This document shows, piece after piece, positions 12,801 through 27,800 of a stretch of DNA of 64,000 bases (position 1 is the first letter of the stretch; every line of letters starts with the position of its first letter). The notes below the pieces were generated by a model. It was not told where the DNA came from. It made no database searches and saw only the letters and a program-made list of their open reading frames with translations. Made by a program: the position numbers and the translations under genes. The DNA is from Ypsolopha sequella (taxonomy: Eukaryota > Arthropoda > Insecta > Lepidoptera > Ypsolophidae): assembly GCA_934047225.1 (NCBI GenBank), contig OW203987.1:8459501-8523500 (forward strand). Direction: 5' to 3'.

Positions 12801-15800
12801 CCTGTTTGAACCCGCGGCCTAGAGTAGTCGAGATAGTTGAATATATTCAATTTTGTGTATTATCAATCATTTCAATACCATTTTACTGCTTTGGTTAACT
12901 GTTCTTTCGAGCCAGACATAATTTATTCATGCAAAAAGAAGCTGGTGGAGTCGGAGGAACAACTGTAAATTATTTAAGTGGATACTTCTCATGTCGCTTT
13001 TTTCAATCAATGGCGGCTATAGATATAATAATACGACTGTCACTTAATTCGTTCGAAAATATCGTTTCTTGCATCTTGTATTTTCTTGCTAGTGAGGTGA
13101 AAAGTTGTATGTGTCGCACCAGAGCAAAATGATTTGTTTCTTGTGCCTTTCCCACAAAAATTTACTTTGCTCTCTTGTTGCACAAATAATTATTACATAA
13201 TGAATCGCATACATAATGCAACGACTGTATATTTGCTTAGAAGGGATTTTAACGGGGTTTATCTGCTAGACCAGTGGGGTATTTTGTGGAAGGTTTGAAG
13301 CTATGTATCATTTGCCCTATGAGAAAAGGGAGCTAAACAGTATCTATTTTAGTGAAACAAGTCAGAGCAAAAGCCACCCAGGGCGAAGATTGTATTTACC
13401 AAAGCTAAGGATTTCGACTTAATAGCAAGATATAACAGAAACTTACTTGTTAACCCAATGCAATAATTGCTCATCATGCAATTTGGTGAACATCTGATTA
13501 TCCTCCCACGGGTGCTGCGTGTCCGGTGTGCTGTCCTCAGTGTTGTACACCCCAAGGTCCGCCAGTCTCTTCCTCACATCCGATACGAACGGCATCGGTA
13601 AGGAGACCCTTCTGGTTAGTGCGTCCAGGGTCCTCATACAGAGGCAGTATCTCTTGAACCACATCCAGCGCGGGCTTTCGGGGCCGCTGCATAGTCGAGC
13701 GTCGAGGCGAAGACCGCAGGCTAGCCATGCTAGCTCCTAGAATTGTTCAGACCAGTCAAACTCTTATCGTTCATGGCGTTGTACTAATGTATTTATTTAT
13801 TTATTTATTATCAACAATGCACAGAAAAAAAGGATTTCTTCCAACAAGACAGAGCATTTTCTTAAAATATTTGGTTATTCCAAAAATATATATAATAAGA
13901 TTAAGAGTATATTGTTGGTACAAAAAAACTGGTAATCTTATTTTGATAAAATTTTATTCTCAATTTTTTTGCTTATTTCAAGAGTAATATATTTAAATTA
14001 AGATACATTTTGAGTTAAATCAATAAACTGGACTTGCTGAAATCAAGGCAATACATTTTCTCGAATCAATATTAAATATCTTTGGTCAAGAGGTGGGTAC
14101 TCTTATCTGTTTTGAATTAAGAAAATTAAGTTTAATTTCAAGAAAAATATCCACTTCGATCAATAAAATGTTGTTTTAAAGAGATTTCTTTTGGTTTATA
14201 ATCAAGAGTAGAAATGTTGTTGTTTAGTAAGTATATACTTAAATGAAAACGTTAAACATTAATGTTTAGAAAATAAAACTTTGTTCTAAAATAACACTAT
14301 ACTAAAGTTCGTGACATTGATTACTCGAATTGAAAATTTAAATCATTAAAATAACTACATTTCTCTCACACCAAGATGGGCAGTGAAATATTTTCTTGGA
14401 TTTAGAGAACTTTCCTGGAAACAAAGAAAAAGTTAATTACAAAATGACAAAATTATTGTCTTACAATAAGACAACATAACTTTACCTTGATAAAATTATT
14501 TCACTTTGAAATTTACAGTGTCTGAACGCAAGAGTATTTTTTATTGTCGTTCGTACTAATAAAAAAATTCTTATCCGACGCGCGGCCGACATTTGCTTAG
14601 TGACGGACGCCGAGACGTTTCAATTCAATGGACTCGATCAGAGAATTACTGTTATCGTGGGAGATCCCCGAAGTAGTGATAAACAATTTTGAAGGTATGT
14701 AAGTGTTCATATCCGCCTTTATGTATTATTTTTCCTATACAACCCGCCGGAAATATCTGCGCACCCGAAACCTCTCGCAGGGGTTCTACCACGGACAAAC
14801 CCCGAGTTGCAGATGCGCAGATATTTCCGACGGGTTTTATACCTCTTCCTCATCCGTGGTCTAAGTATAGGGGTTTCCCACTGAAAATCGGCCACTTTTA
14901 ATCAGGGAATCTTCTAATAACGGGGGCAGTGCTGCTGGGCAGACTTTTTTTCACAACGAAGTTTTGCTGTCTATTGACAGTAAATACCTGGCTGTACGGT
15001 TTAGGCACCTACCGTCGATCACCAGAGCCTTGATCGCTAAACTAGGTGTTCAGTGCCTGCTCTTTTCGAACAAATAATTTATTTTATTATTTAAGTTATA
15101 TCTCCTTGCGATGGATAAATCGCCAAGTATTCAAACATAGAAATTTATTTCTACCATAATTTATTTTATTATCTAGGTTAGGACTATGGGACTGTAAAGT
15201 CAAACAGTAGAGCTACAAGGTCTAGTTAACTTTTCTGCATCCTGTTCATTTTATTTAATACTTACCACTTGCTGAACGGTGAAGGAAAACATTGTGAGGA
15301 AAGTGAAAACAGTGAAACGCGGGGGTACCAAGTGTGGACTGTGACTTGCATTTTCACAGTTCACACTCAGAACACCTCTGACACTCCTTCGGGGATTCAT
15401 GTTGTGGTGATATATATATATATATTTATACTATTATATAAATTTATACTATTTATACTATTATTATTATTATGTTCCATTTCTATATGTTGTATGCTTG
15501 TTCCCCTTTTTCTTTTTTGCAGAAAATGGTATAAGTATTGAACTTTTGCCAAAACTGAACCCGGACACTTTAAAGGAATTGTGTCCACGCCTGGCAACCA
15601 GGATAATCCTACAAGAAAAAATTCAAATCAAAATTAAAAAGGGTTAACGAATAATCTTTTGTATGGTAAATTTTAATTTGACAGCGACACCTTTATTAGT
15701 ACCGATTCCATTTATGTTGATTGGTGTGAATTAAATGGTATTAGGTACAACATAATAATGTTGTGCTACAAGATGTTAATAATGATATACCCAAATATTA

Positions 15801-18800
15801 TATCATCAACAAAATTATTCTGAAACAATGTAGCAAATGACATTTTATTTCAATGTTTTTTTTTAGACATTGTTCATTATAGTGCTCATTTTAAAGCATA
15901 TAAAGTGGTACAAACTACACGTAGAAGTACCATTGCCTACGGAAATGTGTCCACAAATTTGGTTTCTCAAGTTTCTTAAATTTAGATTCCTATGTTAAAG
16001 GTGATTTTTGATATTTTTTAAAAATAGAATTATGTGTGTGAGGTCAACACCAATAATGTTTTTATTTGAATATACGTCTACGAAAATTTGTACACATTGG
16101 TTTCTTAAGTCTATAAAGTAAATTTAGAGTAGTGTAGCTAAGTCTGATAATAACTGAGCATATTTTCAGTATATATTTTGGGTTCGATTATTTACATAAA
16201 AGCAATTTTTTTTTAATCCACCTGCTGTATAGCTGTTAAGCAAAAAATGTTGATGAATGTCAAAAATATAAATATATAGACCTCGATAACATGTCTAAAA
16301 TCATGCTTGAGGTTCCATTGTGGGAAAATGTATCGCTTTTTGTGTAACCAACCGTTTTGTAAACGCTTGTATTTTTTTCTTTATTGTTATTGTGATGAGC
16401 ATCATAATAAACCTGTTTGGAAATTCAATGGCTTAATTCTTTTTTTACAATTATGTCGGTGCAAATTTAATTGTTTACTTTCTTTTAAGGGCTTATTCTA
16501 TGTCACTCAAAAATTTTATTTTAATATAAAAATGCTATTTCTATTCGTTAAGTTGCATAGAATATACCCTTAAAAGAAAGTAGACAATTAAATTTACACC
16601 CTGTATCCAGATTTGTATAATCCTGAACCAAGACGAAACAAACTTAAATCAAGTAAACCTTAAGTTTTAATCTAAGACAATAAATTCTCATTTTAATATT
16701 ACTTCCTACTTAATACCAAGTTAATAAAATCTTAAGCTGAGATAATAATTTAGGTGTAAGAAAACCGAGAGCATCAAATTGAGAGATTCGGATTTAGATC
16801 TAAATGAATATTCTCTCAAACCTAAACCATAATAATTGAAACCAAGAAAATCAATCTTCATCTTATAACTGAGATCTCTCCATTTATAACAGCATATTCT
16901 CAATCCAAATAAGTAAATACTTTTAGCAATAAATAAATAAGTTAAAAGAAGAATAGTGATTGTTAATGCAAGTAAAGATAATCTACATGGAAATTTAAAT
17001 ATTTTTATTTCATGTCAACATTTTCTTGATTATCAAGATAACTGTTTCTTATGCCAATTAATTTGCTATTTTCATTTAAATATATTTGTCTTGGAACAAA
17101 TGAAAAATTTCAAGATATTTTTTTACTGACACGAAGTAAATATTCTCTAACGTCTATAGGGAGAGGATCATTTTCTTGGTTTTAATAAATTTACTTTGAT
17201 GCAAAGCAAATTGTCTTAATTTGAGTAATCTGTTTTTACCGTGTGTAATATACATGAAAAATTCTAAAACTAATGTTTACATCTATAACAGAATGCACAG
17301 CATTCATAATTAACGTGATACATAAATTAAATTAGTCACAAAACTAAGTGGAAAACTAAAACTAATATGCAATTAATACCTAATTTATACATTAAAAAGC
17401 ACAAAACTAGTATGATGTAGAGCAGATCAGAGCTCACATCCACAAAATAAAAGTGGCAGAGAGGGCTATTGAGCGTGCTCAAGAGCGCGAGGGCTAGATA
17501 GGCATCTATCTAGTGAATCGTGTACCGAACGTAGATTCAACAACGAATTCTAGAAGATGTCGGTTAACGAATAGCGAGTGGAGATGGGCGGGACATCTGG
17601 CTATACGGAAAGCCGGACGGTGTAAAAAAAAGAAACCGAGGCCAGGAAAAAGTTTAGTAGGTAGACCGATGGCCCGATGGCGAGAGACCGACATCCACTA
17701 ATTTATTAATTATTTATTCCTTCAAATAATATTTATTGTATTGTACAAAATTGTGTATACCTTTAAGTAATGTGTGTGCAGTAGATGCGAGCCGGTCCTC
17801 AACGCGGGCTCTTCCAAGTCGTACTGCGCTTGCAGTAGCTGCGGTAAGCGCTGCAGCGCTGGCGGGCTCGCGGCCGCGGCTTCACCCGCCTTGCCGCACA
17901 CCACGCCGCGCAGGCGACGCACGCACCACACGCGGGCGCGCCACGCTGTAACATTGTGTACCATTATTATAGGTCCGAGTAGTAAATAATGCACATCGTA
18001 TCGTTGCGTCATCTCTGTCGCACGAAGCACTTACAGTCCGGTGACAGAGATGGCGCTCTACGAAGCCGAAATTTGCCGATGTGCATTATTTACTGCCGGG
18101 TACTGAACCGGGTGTTCACCAATAGTTCAGTGAGGTTTATAAAGCATGAGCTTGAAATTTAATGTGCAATTAGTCATGATTTAGTCCAAACAAAGTTAAA
18201 ACAGCATTTTAAGTTGGTTTTGAGAAGATCAATAGTGTATACAATTTACATGAGTGTATACAATTTCAAACTCTTGCTTTATAAACCTCACTAATACTGA
18301 ACCATTGGCGTCAAATTGCACAAATCAAAAAGCTTTCCAATTTACAATTTCGAAACAAGAGAAACAAAGTTCAGTTATGTACTTTGCACTAAGCTACTAA
18401 CAATTACTTTTAAGAGGCTATGCGAATTTTATTTTTGTCACTGTCACTCCAAGCAAAAAATCGCGCAGTGCGAGAGGGGCGGATTCAGGGCAAAAGGGAA
18501 AAAAGTTGGTTTTATATTTTTATTAAAAAAACTAAAATAGCTAGCAAAATTTCAAATATCAAATCTCTAGATATTGTTGAAACACACCTAATAAAATATG
18601 TTTGAGTTCTGTATATGGTTCCTATTCGTCAAACGAGGAGAAAAAGTGTGTTTGAAGACCTCATTTCAACAAATAATTTCTATCGAGGAAAATTTATCCA
18701 AAGATGTTTTCCAATTTCAAAACCCTAGATTATATAGTCAAAATACATATACCAGAAATTTATTAAAATTTTCCGTGTATTCCATGAAATACACAGAAAA

Positions 18801-21800
18801 GAAACACTCGTATTTATTCGCATATCGCCTTAACATAATTTTATCTAAGCGAATGTTCACTCCCTTAACTGCGTCGCTGTGTAACATTTTTGTTTATTTT
18901 CGTCGCCTCTGTTTTTTTAGGTTAGTTTTTTAAAAACAGAATAAAAACTTGTGGCTATTGGTAAGATGATACCGCCCATTTCAATCAATTCCCATAGCTT
19001 AATTTTTAGAAGATTTCTTTTAATTTTTTTCGGAGAATATACGCCATTTTAGGACATAGTTTCATTATTTTTTATGATTTTTTAAAGAATTGTCCGCTAT
19101 GACGTCACTTGAGAATTTTAGACATTATACTGATTATGATCCCTGCGTTCCGAAATAGAATTATATCGCTAAAATCGATTACGAAAGTATGAAGTGAATG
19201 GCTTATGATCCATTGTAATTCTATTTCGGACCGCAGGGCATGTGTGATTGCTTATAAAAAAGTGGTCTGTCTCTGTCTGTCTACTCATATGTCATCCAGC
19301 TGTCAAATTAGTCGAAAGCAAATTATTATAAATTTATCTTGACAGTGTATACCATTTCTAAACAGCCATTTCCCAAGTGACGTCACACGAAAGCAAATGG
19401 AAGTTGCAGCCTTTTCGTAAAAATATTCATCATCATGAAGTTTTTTAGACCACAAGTTCGAAAATATGGCTTATTAAACCTAAACCTCGAAATGGTTTTC
19501 GAATTAACACACCATAACATAATTTAATCAAAGCGAATTACAATGGGTAAGAGTTAATATTAGCCAATATTTTAGTTCTTTGTATGGGGCCTATTTCACC
19601 AGTGAAAAACACGTTTTAAAATGTATGTTCTGGATACAGCTTATCAGCAAGTTATCCAGGCCCTGGACACAATATTAATACTCACATAAAGTGGGCATCT
19701 GAGCACAAATAGCCAGGGCTTGCGCTAACCTCGGCGCTAGCTGGTGATCGTTGGATATCGCAGCGAGCAGCGGGCCGTCTAATAACCGCCACGCCAGCTC
19801 CACTGATGGACGGGAGAGCACGTAGCGGTCCGAACCGCTCTCCTGGACATATTCAACAAAGGGATAAAGCAAGTTATAAAATACGTAGCTGAAAAGTCAG
19901 AGAAAAAAGCAATTTTTAAATTTACAAAATTGACAAGTAGTAAACTAGTTAAAAAAAAATTATATAAATTATTATATTTTTTAAATTTTTTGATGATTAT
20001 ACTGGTTTTTGTACGTTATAAAAAAAATAAAAAAGTACTTATAAAGCTATTTCTATGATCTAGATCAACGGAAGGGATTCCTGGGTTTCCCATATACTAG
20101 AAGTTAATGACTATTTTCATCTAACTCTACAATCACGTACAGAAGTACCATTTAAATAATGTATGTAGGAATCTTCGTCACTATTCAGCAAACTTCGTAT
20201 TTCTGTATTCTTATTTTTACTTTCTATAGAATCCATGACAGATGCTTTACTTCAGGTCGCCTATAGACAGCCAAAATTACACCCATAATAATCGCTTCCG
20301 GGTCCGATGTTTTGCGGATGTTCCAAAATAACTTTGACTTTTATTTTCTCTTTCCAAATACTCTAACAATTTATGATTCGGCTCGTTTTCGAGAATACGA
20401 ACAAAGGCGAAGATTTGTATGCGCACTGTATCTTTAGCAGATCTGTACTTGTCCCGTCAGTAATTAATGCACATCGTATCGTAGAGTCATCTCTTTCGCA
20501 CGAAGCACTAACAGTCCGGTGACAGAGACGGCGCTCTACGAAGCCGAAGATAGTCGATGTGCATTATTTACTGCCGGCTACTGTACCATGTTTCGGACAG
20601 ATGAACACACACGAGGCTTTGATATGTTTTATTAAGGTTTGACCAAGCCGTAGTTAAAACTTACAGCAGCCATGTTGGAAGGTAGTACTGGATGTGCGGT
20701 AAATCTCCATCCCCATCCATTGACGGAACCGTCGCTAGTGAATCTCCATCGTAACTCGTCACCTGAAACAAATTGTATAGTGCGAGGGTAGTTCTTCAGT
20801 TTTGATAATTTTGCTAAGTTTCTTGCCCTTCTTAATCGAATGGGTGGAGTTGGGAATATATTTATAATATGTATTGTATAATATTAACTTATTTTTATGT
20901 TATTATTTATTTTATCTATACTCAGATCGTAAAATCCTGATTATGAACTCGAAAATAGTGCAAAATGACAATTTTTTTTGCAATCGTCTCTTATAAAGTC
21001 AACGTTTTTATACTTGGCATAAGTAGTAAGCAACAATGGCGTCTCAATAAAATTTGACATTCGTAGGGATCACTGAATGAACTATTGAAAATCAAGCGAA
21101 GCGTAGAGACGAACGGTTGGTTGGTTGGTTCTTAGTTTCATTCATTCACATAACCATAGACACTTCCTGACAGTTTCTATGCAAAAGAAATCGATTTTAT
21201 TTTTGTTAATCGATTTTTCTTGTTTTCACAACAATTTACCAAACGGTAAAAAAAAATATTACTTGAAAACAAAACATTTAATTTAAAGAGAAAATCAAAA
21301 GGTAAACTGTTTATCGATATGATCGATATGATGATATCGATTACGAGATATTTCAACGAGTTAATCGCAATCATTAAAATTTTCAATCTAGATAAACGTC
21401 ATCTTGTTGATGGATAAGAATAAGATACAATTTATTCACTGCAAACAAGTAAATAAGTACCTAGGAAACACAATCCAAAATCAGAAAAAGAATCGATTGG
21501 ATGATCGAAACATTCTGAGATTGTTCCGAGATGCGAGATACGTTCCTTCACCTGAGTCGATGAGTTCAAGGGTAAGTAGGTATGCAGTTTTATTCGTAAA
21601 GACTAGGAACACGAGTGTATACCTAACTTGATTTGAGTAAAAATGGCGAATAGTGGGTTTTATAATCATCGATTCAAATAATAAGCCACCGATAATGATT
21701 ATTCTTCGACAGATGCTTACCCGGCACGAGTATTTCGTTTCATTTACAATGGGATGCGGATGACAAGACATTTTAGTCGATTATTATTATATATTAAAAA

Positions 21801-24800
21801 GATCGCGCTTAATCGAATTACTTGAACAAAAGAGACAGTCCACAAAAATATTTCGTACACCTACCTCGTTTTTTCATTCACTTAATCCCATCCCTACAAC
21901 GAAATGTCAAACTCATCTGTGTCGTTTTGTTATCCTGTGTGCATGAATTCGACAAAATACGTTTTTTGCATATAAAAATGTAATTGAAAAGGACAATTTA
22001 ATGCATTTTTCAGTGGTAATCTACGTTGCGTGATTCTTTCGGAATGTCGAGATATGTGACCGAGTGGTCTTTGTTTACTACTTATGCCAAGTATAAGAAC
22101 ATTGACTTTACAGAAAAAAGCCATTAAAAAGAAGGGTTTTCTTGACAAAATAATGAATTGAATAACTTTTTCTGCTATAAAAGTACAGTTCATGGATGTA
22201 TACCTAAACTGGATTGTGCACTGAAGAATGTTACGCGTAGAAAAATAGACTCTATTTCATACAGTTAAAAGTTATTTTATTATGACATAATCAACTAGAG
22301 AAAACGTGCCGAGCGGGACAACACACAGTCGATGCCCGTGTCCTACTCGCACAGTTGCCATCACAAAAAAAACAAATTGCGATGGTAGGCTTGAGTTTTT
22401 CACGATTTAGTTTTTCAACGACTTTATAGTATTTAGCTTTTAGTAAATACTTGTTCATGACATTTCTTTTTTTTAACCGACTTGAAAAAAAGAGGAGGAT
22501 CTCAATTCGACTGTATTTTTTTTGGGGTATGTTATTCCTTATCTCCGTCAATTCTGAACTGAATTGAATGATTCTTTTTTTGTTTGGAAAAATTTTCTTC
22601 AAGGTAGGTCCCATTTTAAGATTGACCATGATCTGATGAAAGTTTTCAGAGATAGGCAGTGGAACGCCTCAGAAAGTAACAGCGTACCACTTGATATTAA
22701 GGAAATCACTTTGTACTACGATGTTAATCGCAGAGTATTACTTGGAAATTGTCAATCTTCCACCTGACCTTCGATCAGTGGCGTGCACAGAACTTTTTGC
22801 TGGAAAAGCAAACAATTGGTCAAGAACAACAATAAAAAAAATATGAAAAAATTTAAATACCACTTTGAAAAAAAAAAATTTGTATGACGCCAGGGTAGAC
22901 AATGTCTACCCTAGAGTGAACATTTCCTATACAAACTTTTTTTTTTCAAAGTGATATTTAAATTTTTTTATATTTTTTTTATTGTTGTTCTTGACCAATT
23001 GTATGCTTTTCCAGCAAAAAGTTCTGTGCACGCCACTGCCTTCGATCCTGGTCTTATTAAGTAATTACCATAGAACTCTTTAACGAATGAGAGCACTTAA
23101 CTCGAGATTGCGGCAATCACTTTGGTAGGGTGCTGATTGTCGGGCATTTCTTGGAAATTATCACAATACCCACCTGACCTTCCATCCTGGCTTCACCACC
23201 ATAGAACTCCTTAACGAAAGACAGCATACCACTCAAGATTAAGGCAATCGCTTTGTATTAGGATAGTGATTGCCGAGTACTACTTGTAAATTGTAATTTC
23301 TCCACCTGAACTTTGATCTTGGCCTCATTACCATAGAACTCCTCAACGGGTGACAGCACATAACTTGTGATTACGGCAATCAGTTTGTATTAGGGTGCTG
23401 ATTACAAGGTATTTATTAAATATAACCAATTATTACTTGTCCTTCGTTCTATATCAACAGCGCGTTTACAAGAACTATCCACATTACACAATTTGACCCG
23501 TCAACACTAAAAAATGTAAAATAATAAACTTTTAACAAAAAATAGTAACCGACTTTAAATGTAACTGCAGCCATTCGCAAAAAAGTTAAAAATAATTATA
23601 AAATGACCGATGGTACTGAAATAACACTTTTTCCGACTTCTTTGTTCCTCAAAAATATGTTCTTTAAAAGTCGCCGCGTTCCCTTGGTTATAGCAACACA
23701 GAAACCAATATAAGAGCGCCGACTTCTAGAGAACATATTTTTCAGGAAGAAAGAAGGCGGAAAGAGTGTTATTTCGGTACCATCGGTCATTTTATAATTA
23801 TTTTAAGCTTTTTAGCGAATGGCTGCAGTTACTATTGAAGTCCGTCACTATTTTTTTGTTAGGTTTATTTATGTTTTACATTTAGTTTTATCCGTAAATG
23901 TAAGATCAATCATTCCATAATAAAGTTGGGATTATTCTTATGCTTGCAAACTGGTAACCCTTTTATCTAAAAATGGCGCCACGGCCGTGACATTTGAAAA
24001 CTAAATTGTAAAATTAATAATTTTTTGCAAAAATGGTTAAAGCATGCAGCGTGAAGGGCTGCAGAAGCCAAATTTTTGGGAATTGTGGGATATCGTTTCA
24101 TAGGTAAGGCATAATTACAACGTTTTCTCGGAGAAATGATACATGTTTACATTGATACCGCTAGAGTAACCATGATATTGGGTTTTACATTACAGTCTTC
24201 CAAAAACTGAAAATATCCGAAGAAAATGGTTAGAAGTTTTAGGAAACGAAGTAAAGTGCAAAAATCCAGTAGTCTGCAGCCGCCATTTTAAAGCAGAAGA
24301 CTTTAAACCAATAAAATAAATGTTTTGAATACGGTTTTTACTACACGTGGTCTCAATCAATTATTTTTAAATATGGTTACCCTACTTAGACAGAGATGAA
24401 ATAATCTAGTATGACTTCTCGTTCTTCACGTTTTTTGAAACAAGTACTCAGTCCTGTTAGGGTATTAGGTTCATGGTACAGTTACACAAAATTGGAAGGC
24501 AAAGGGAATTTAGCCCATACAGCCATGTCTGAGGGTTTAATAGGGAATGGTTGAATGCATCTCAATTTATGACCAAACCATAGTAGGATTCGTGACCGCA
24601 CCCTTGTTACATGCGCGGTGAACTGCTGGATAGATTTTTGTGCGATATTTATTAATTTAATATTTATTGCTTTTTTGTTTGGTTGAAGTTTTATTCTGGT
24701 CAAAATGTCATATACTGGGCAACAAAAATGACGAATAATCAAAATGAACCAAAAAATCAACAAAAACTCACGAAAATTGTTAGGAAGATCTTATGGCTTG

Positions 24801-27800
24801 GAACATAGATAGGTAACCTATAGCATGAGTGTAGATAAAGTAGTGTATGACACTATAATATAACTAGGTATTAAAACACTCAGACTCTAGTCACGGTATT
24901 TAGTTTCACTTTTGAAGTGGATACTTCCATGTTCGCATCTCGTACAGGGGGGCCAGTTCAGAACTTGTACGTCACTTCCGTGATCGACTTCACGAAAGAA
25001 TTCCGCAGATCGAGGCATTTTCGTAGTAAGTACTTAAAGTAGTCACAATGTAATAGGTCCGTTTTGACATATGTCATCGCAACGTATCTATGGATGTGAA
25101 CCATGCAAATCGGTAACTATGTCAACCGATTCTCACGAGAAATCGATTCAAAATATTATGAGTTTGTTATCGTTTGAAATATTTTCAGTTTTATTGGTTA
25201 TAATTTCCAGAATAAACATAATTGCCAAAGTCAACGTGAAAGAAAATATAAACAGTTCAAAAGTAAAGCCTAAAGTCACAAGAAAAAAAACACTAAAAAC
25301 AAACGGGAGCACAACGACTTCCAATATGGTGATAGAAAGATATTTCGGGTGCTAAAACCAGCTTTTAATTTTTTTTCTCTACGAAAATAATCTGAAATGG
25401 AAATTCTTACGTGCCAGTAATATTTTGTAATGTTGTACTTCACTGACCTCAAATTAGATAGAGGTCTGAGCGTTGATAGATATAAAATACTGGCCAGTAA
25501 GAAAAATATGTAGGCTTCAAGATAAAAGAACAGCTCCATGCCAAAAAAAATACTGCCATATTTCTTACCAGCCAATCTGTCTATTGATAGGATGATTTAT
25601 GGAAAACTGCCTGTAAACCAATTCATTAATAAAAAAAAATGGGACTTTAAGCAATAAATGCATGTTTTTTATATATATATTTTTTGTTTTTGTAAACTAT
25701 AAGTTTAAAAGCTAAGTGGTATGAAACATTATTTAGCACAATTATTATATTATATTTTTCGGTATACGCGACACCGTTACAAATACATGCAAATGTTCAA
25801 ATCTAAAAAGTTTATATTTGCATAAAAAAAAAAGGCAATTTAAACTTGGCTTTTTGTGTACTGGTCTCACAAAAGCTAATTACAGATCATTACAATTATT
25901 TTATTAATATTAAAACAAGTTAATTATTTTCACGTGGAATCGAATTGAGTCCCTGAAATTAGGCGATTATCTGGTTACAACACTATTATTAAGAAAAAAT
26001 TGACTGAGAATGTAACTGTTTTTGAGACATTGTGTAGTAATTCAAAATTGCATTTTATTTTGGAATATGCGTGAAAATAGTACTTGAAATATGTTCCGTG
26101 ATAATTAAAAAACGTTTATATATTTTCTTTAAACCCAATAAGTTAATAATTATTTGTTAACCGTTTCATTTATTACATGTAAAGTTATATTCTATGGTCG
26201 TTCTTATCTGTCAAAACGGGCCTCTTATTTTGTGGCAACATAAATACTTTGACAGGAAAGTTCTTTTGTGGAAAGAGCTTTAGAATGAGCTTATTGACTT
26301 GATGTGCGCATTTTTTGACAGATATGTGATTTCTAATGATGCATTATTATGGTTTTTAAAAGTTCATTATTTGTTATTATTCAAAATAAATTAATGCTTA
26401 TTTGATCGGAATATTGAAAGAACTGAAATTACCTCGCATCGTGAGTGATTGCGCTGCCTTCACCGGTATACGAGTATACTACTCTTGTCTATGGCCATTA
26501 CACTGACTCAAAGAATATAGTACTCTTCTATCACTGACGCATTATAAAGATATCTATGGCCGTCTTAGAATTTATGATGGCCACCATTTAATTTTCTAGA
26601 GGCGGCTTCAGATGTCTAAAGTAAGGCCAACGAGACGATTTAAAAAAGGTAAACAATATTTCAGGGGTTTAAAACATTTTTATTTGAATACATTATATAA
26701 AAATTTTAAACTCCCTATTCTAACTGTTGTCGTCTGTATTAGACGAAGATGATTCATCGGAAGAGTCCGAATCAGCCGTATTTATGACAAAACTATCTAT
26801 TGTATGTATTATTGTACTTACAACAACAGTAAAATCAACACGAAAAACTAATAGTAACAGATTAATAATAACAAAAAACTAAACAAATACATAAACGAAA
26901 GAATACGTATCACTTCGAACGCAATCCAAACAGGAAAGAACTTGTTCACAAAATTCAAAATGGCGACCTAATGTTGGTAGCTGCGGTACTGACTGCTTAC
27001 CTGTACCACGATCCACGCAACGACAGCTGTCGTCGACCGACTGACGCCATTATGTCGACCAATCAATGACGCCATTATTGCGTACGAGATAAGAATGGAG
27101 ATAACTCAGTAAAGGTCCGATTGTTTACCTTTTTTAAATCGTCTCGTTGGCCTTACTTTAATGGCTGTCATTATTAGTTTATACCCAAGGCGTTTATAAG
27201 CTTCTTGTTTGCTTAAATATAGCCAATATTTCTTCCCACTGCTTGGAGCTCAGTGTTCCTTCCTCATTGTTTGAGTAAAGAGGCGACTTAAGAAGTATCC
27301 ACTTAAATAATGTACGGTTGTATATCTGACAAAACCCGCTGAATTTTTACGTCTAACTCGTATTTATTCATCCCTTACCATTCACAATAAGCTCCTGTGC
27401 CCAGTCATTTGGCTCACGACCCGACCGGGTCACTAGCACTCGGCCGGTCGCGTCCGATATCGTCAGTGGATCGTTGCGACGCTCAGTCGAGCACCCTGGC
27501 TCGAAGACAACCCTCAATTGACACGCGCCGGGGATTTTCACCACTCCTGTTGAAGGAATAGGGGGTGAAGTTGCATGCTGTGCGGAAGTGAGCTGTTGCG
27601 TGGGATGCTGTTGAGCGCCAGTTCACGTCTCTCGAATGATGGCATGGCGTAGTAATATTTTTCTCATGGACAGATGCCGATGATTCCCCAAAATATTTCA
27701 TGCTGGTGTTTTTATGGATTTGTTTATGATAGTGGACTTAACCAACCTTAAAATTGCCTTGTGTGCAGTTTCATTGGCAAATGCAACGTAAATCACAACC

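Noticed and set aside
16307..16573. An 88-residue plus-strand protein rich in Cys and Phe
   Set aside because: Composition follows the AT-rich DNA; no family resemblance and no exon signals.
25071..25355. A 94-residue plus-strand protein
   Set aside because: No recognised motif and no splice context; composition looks like random AT-rich frame.
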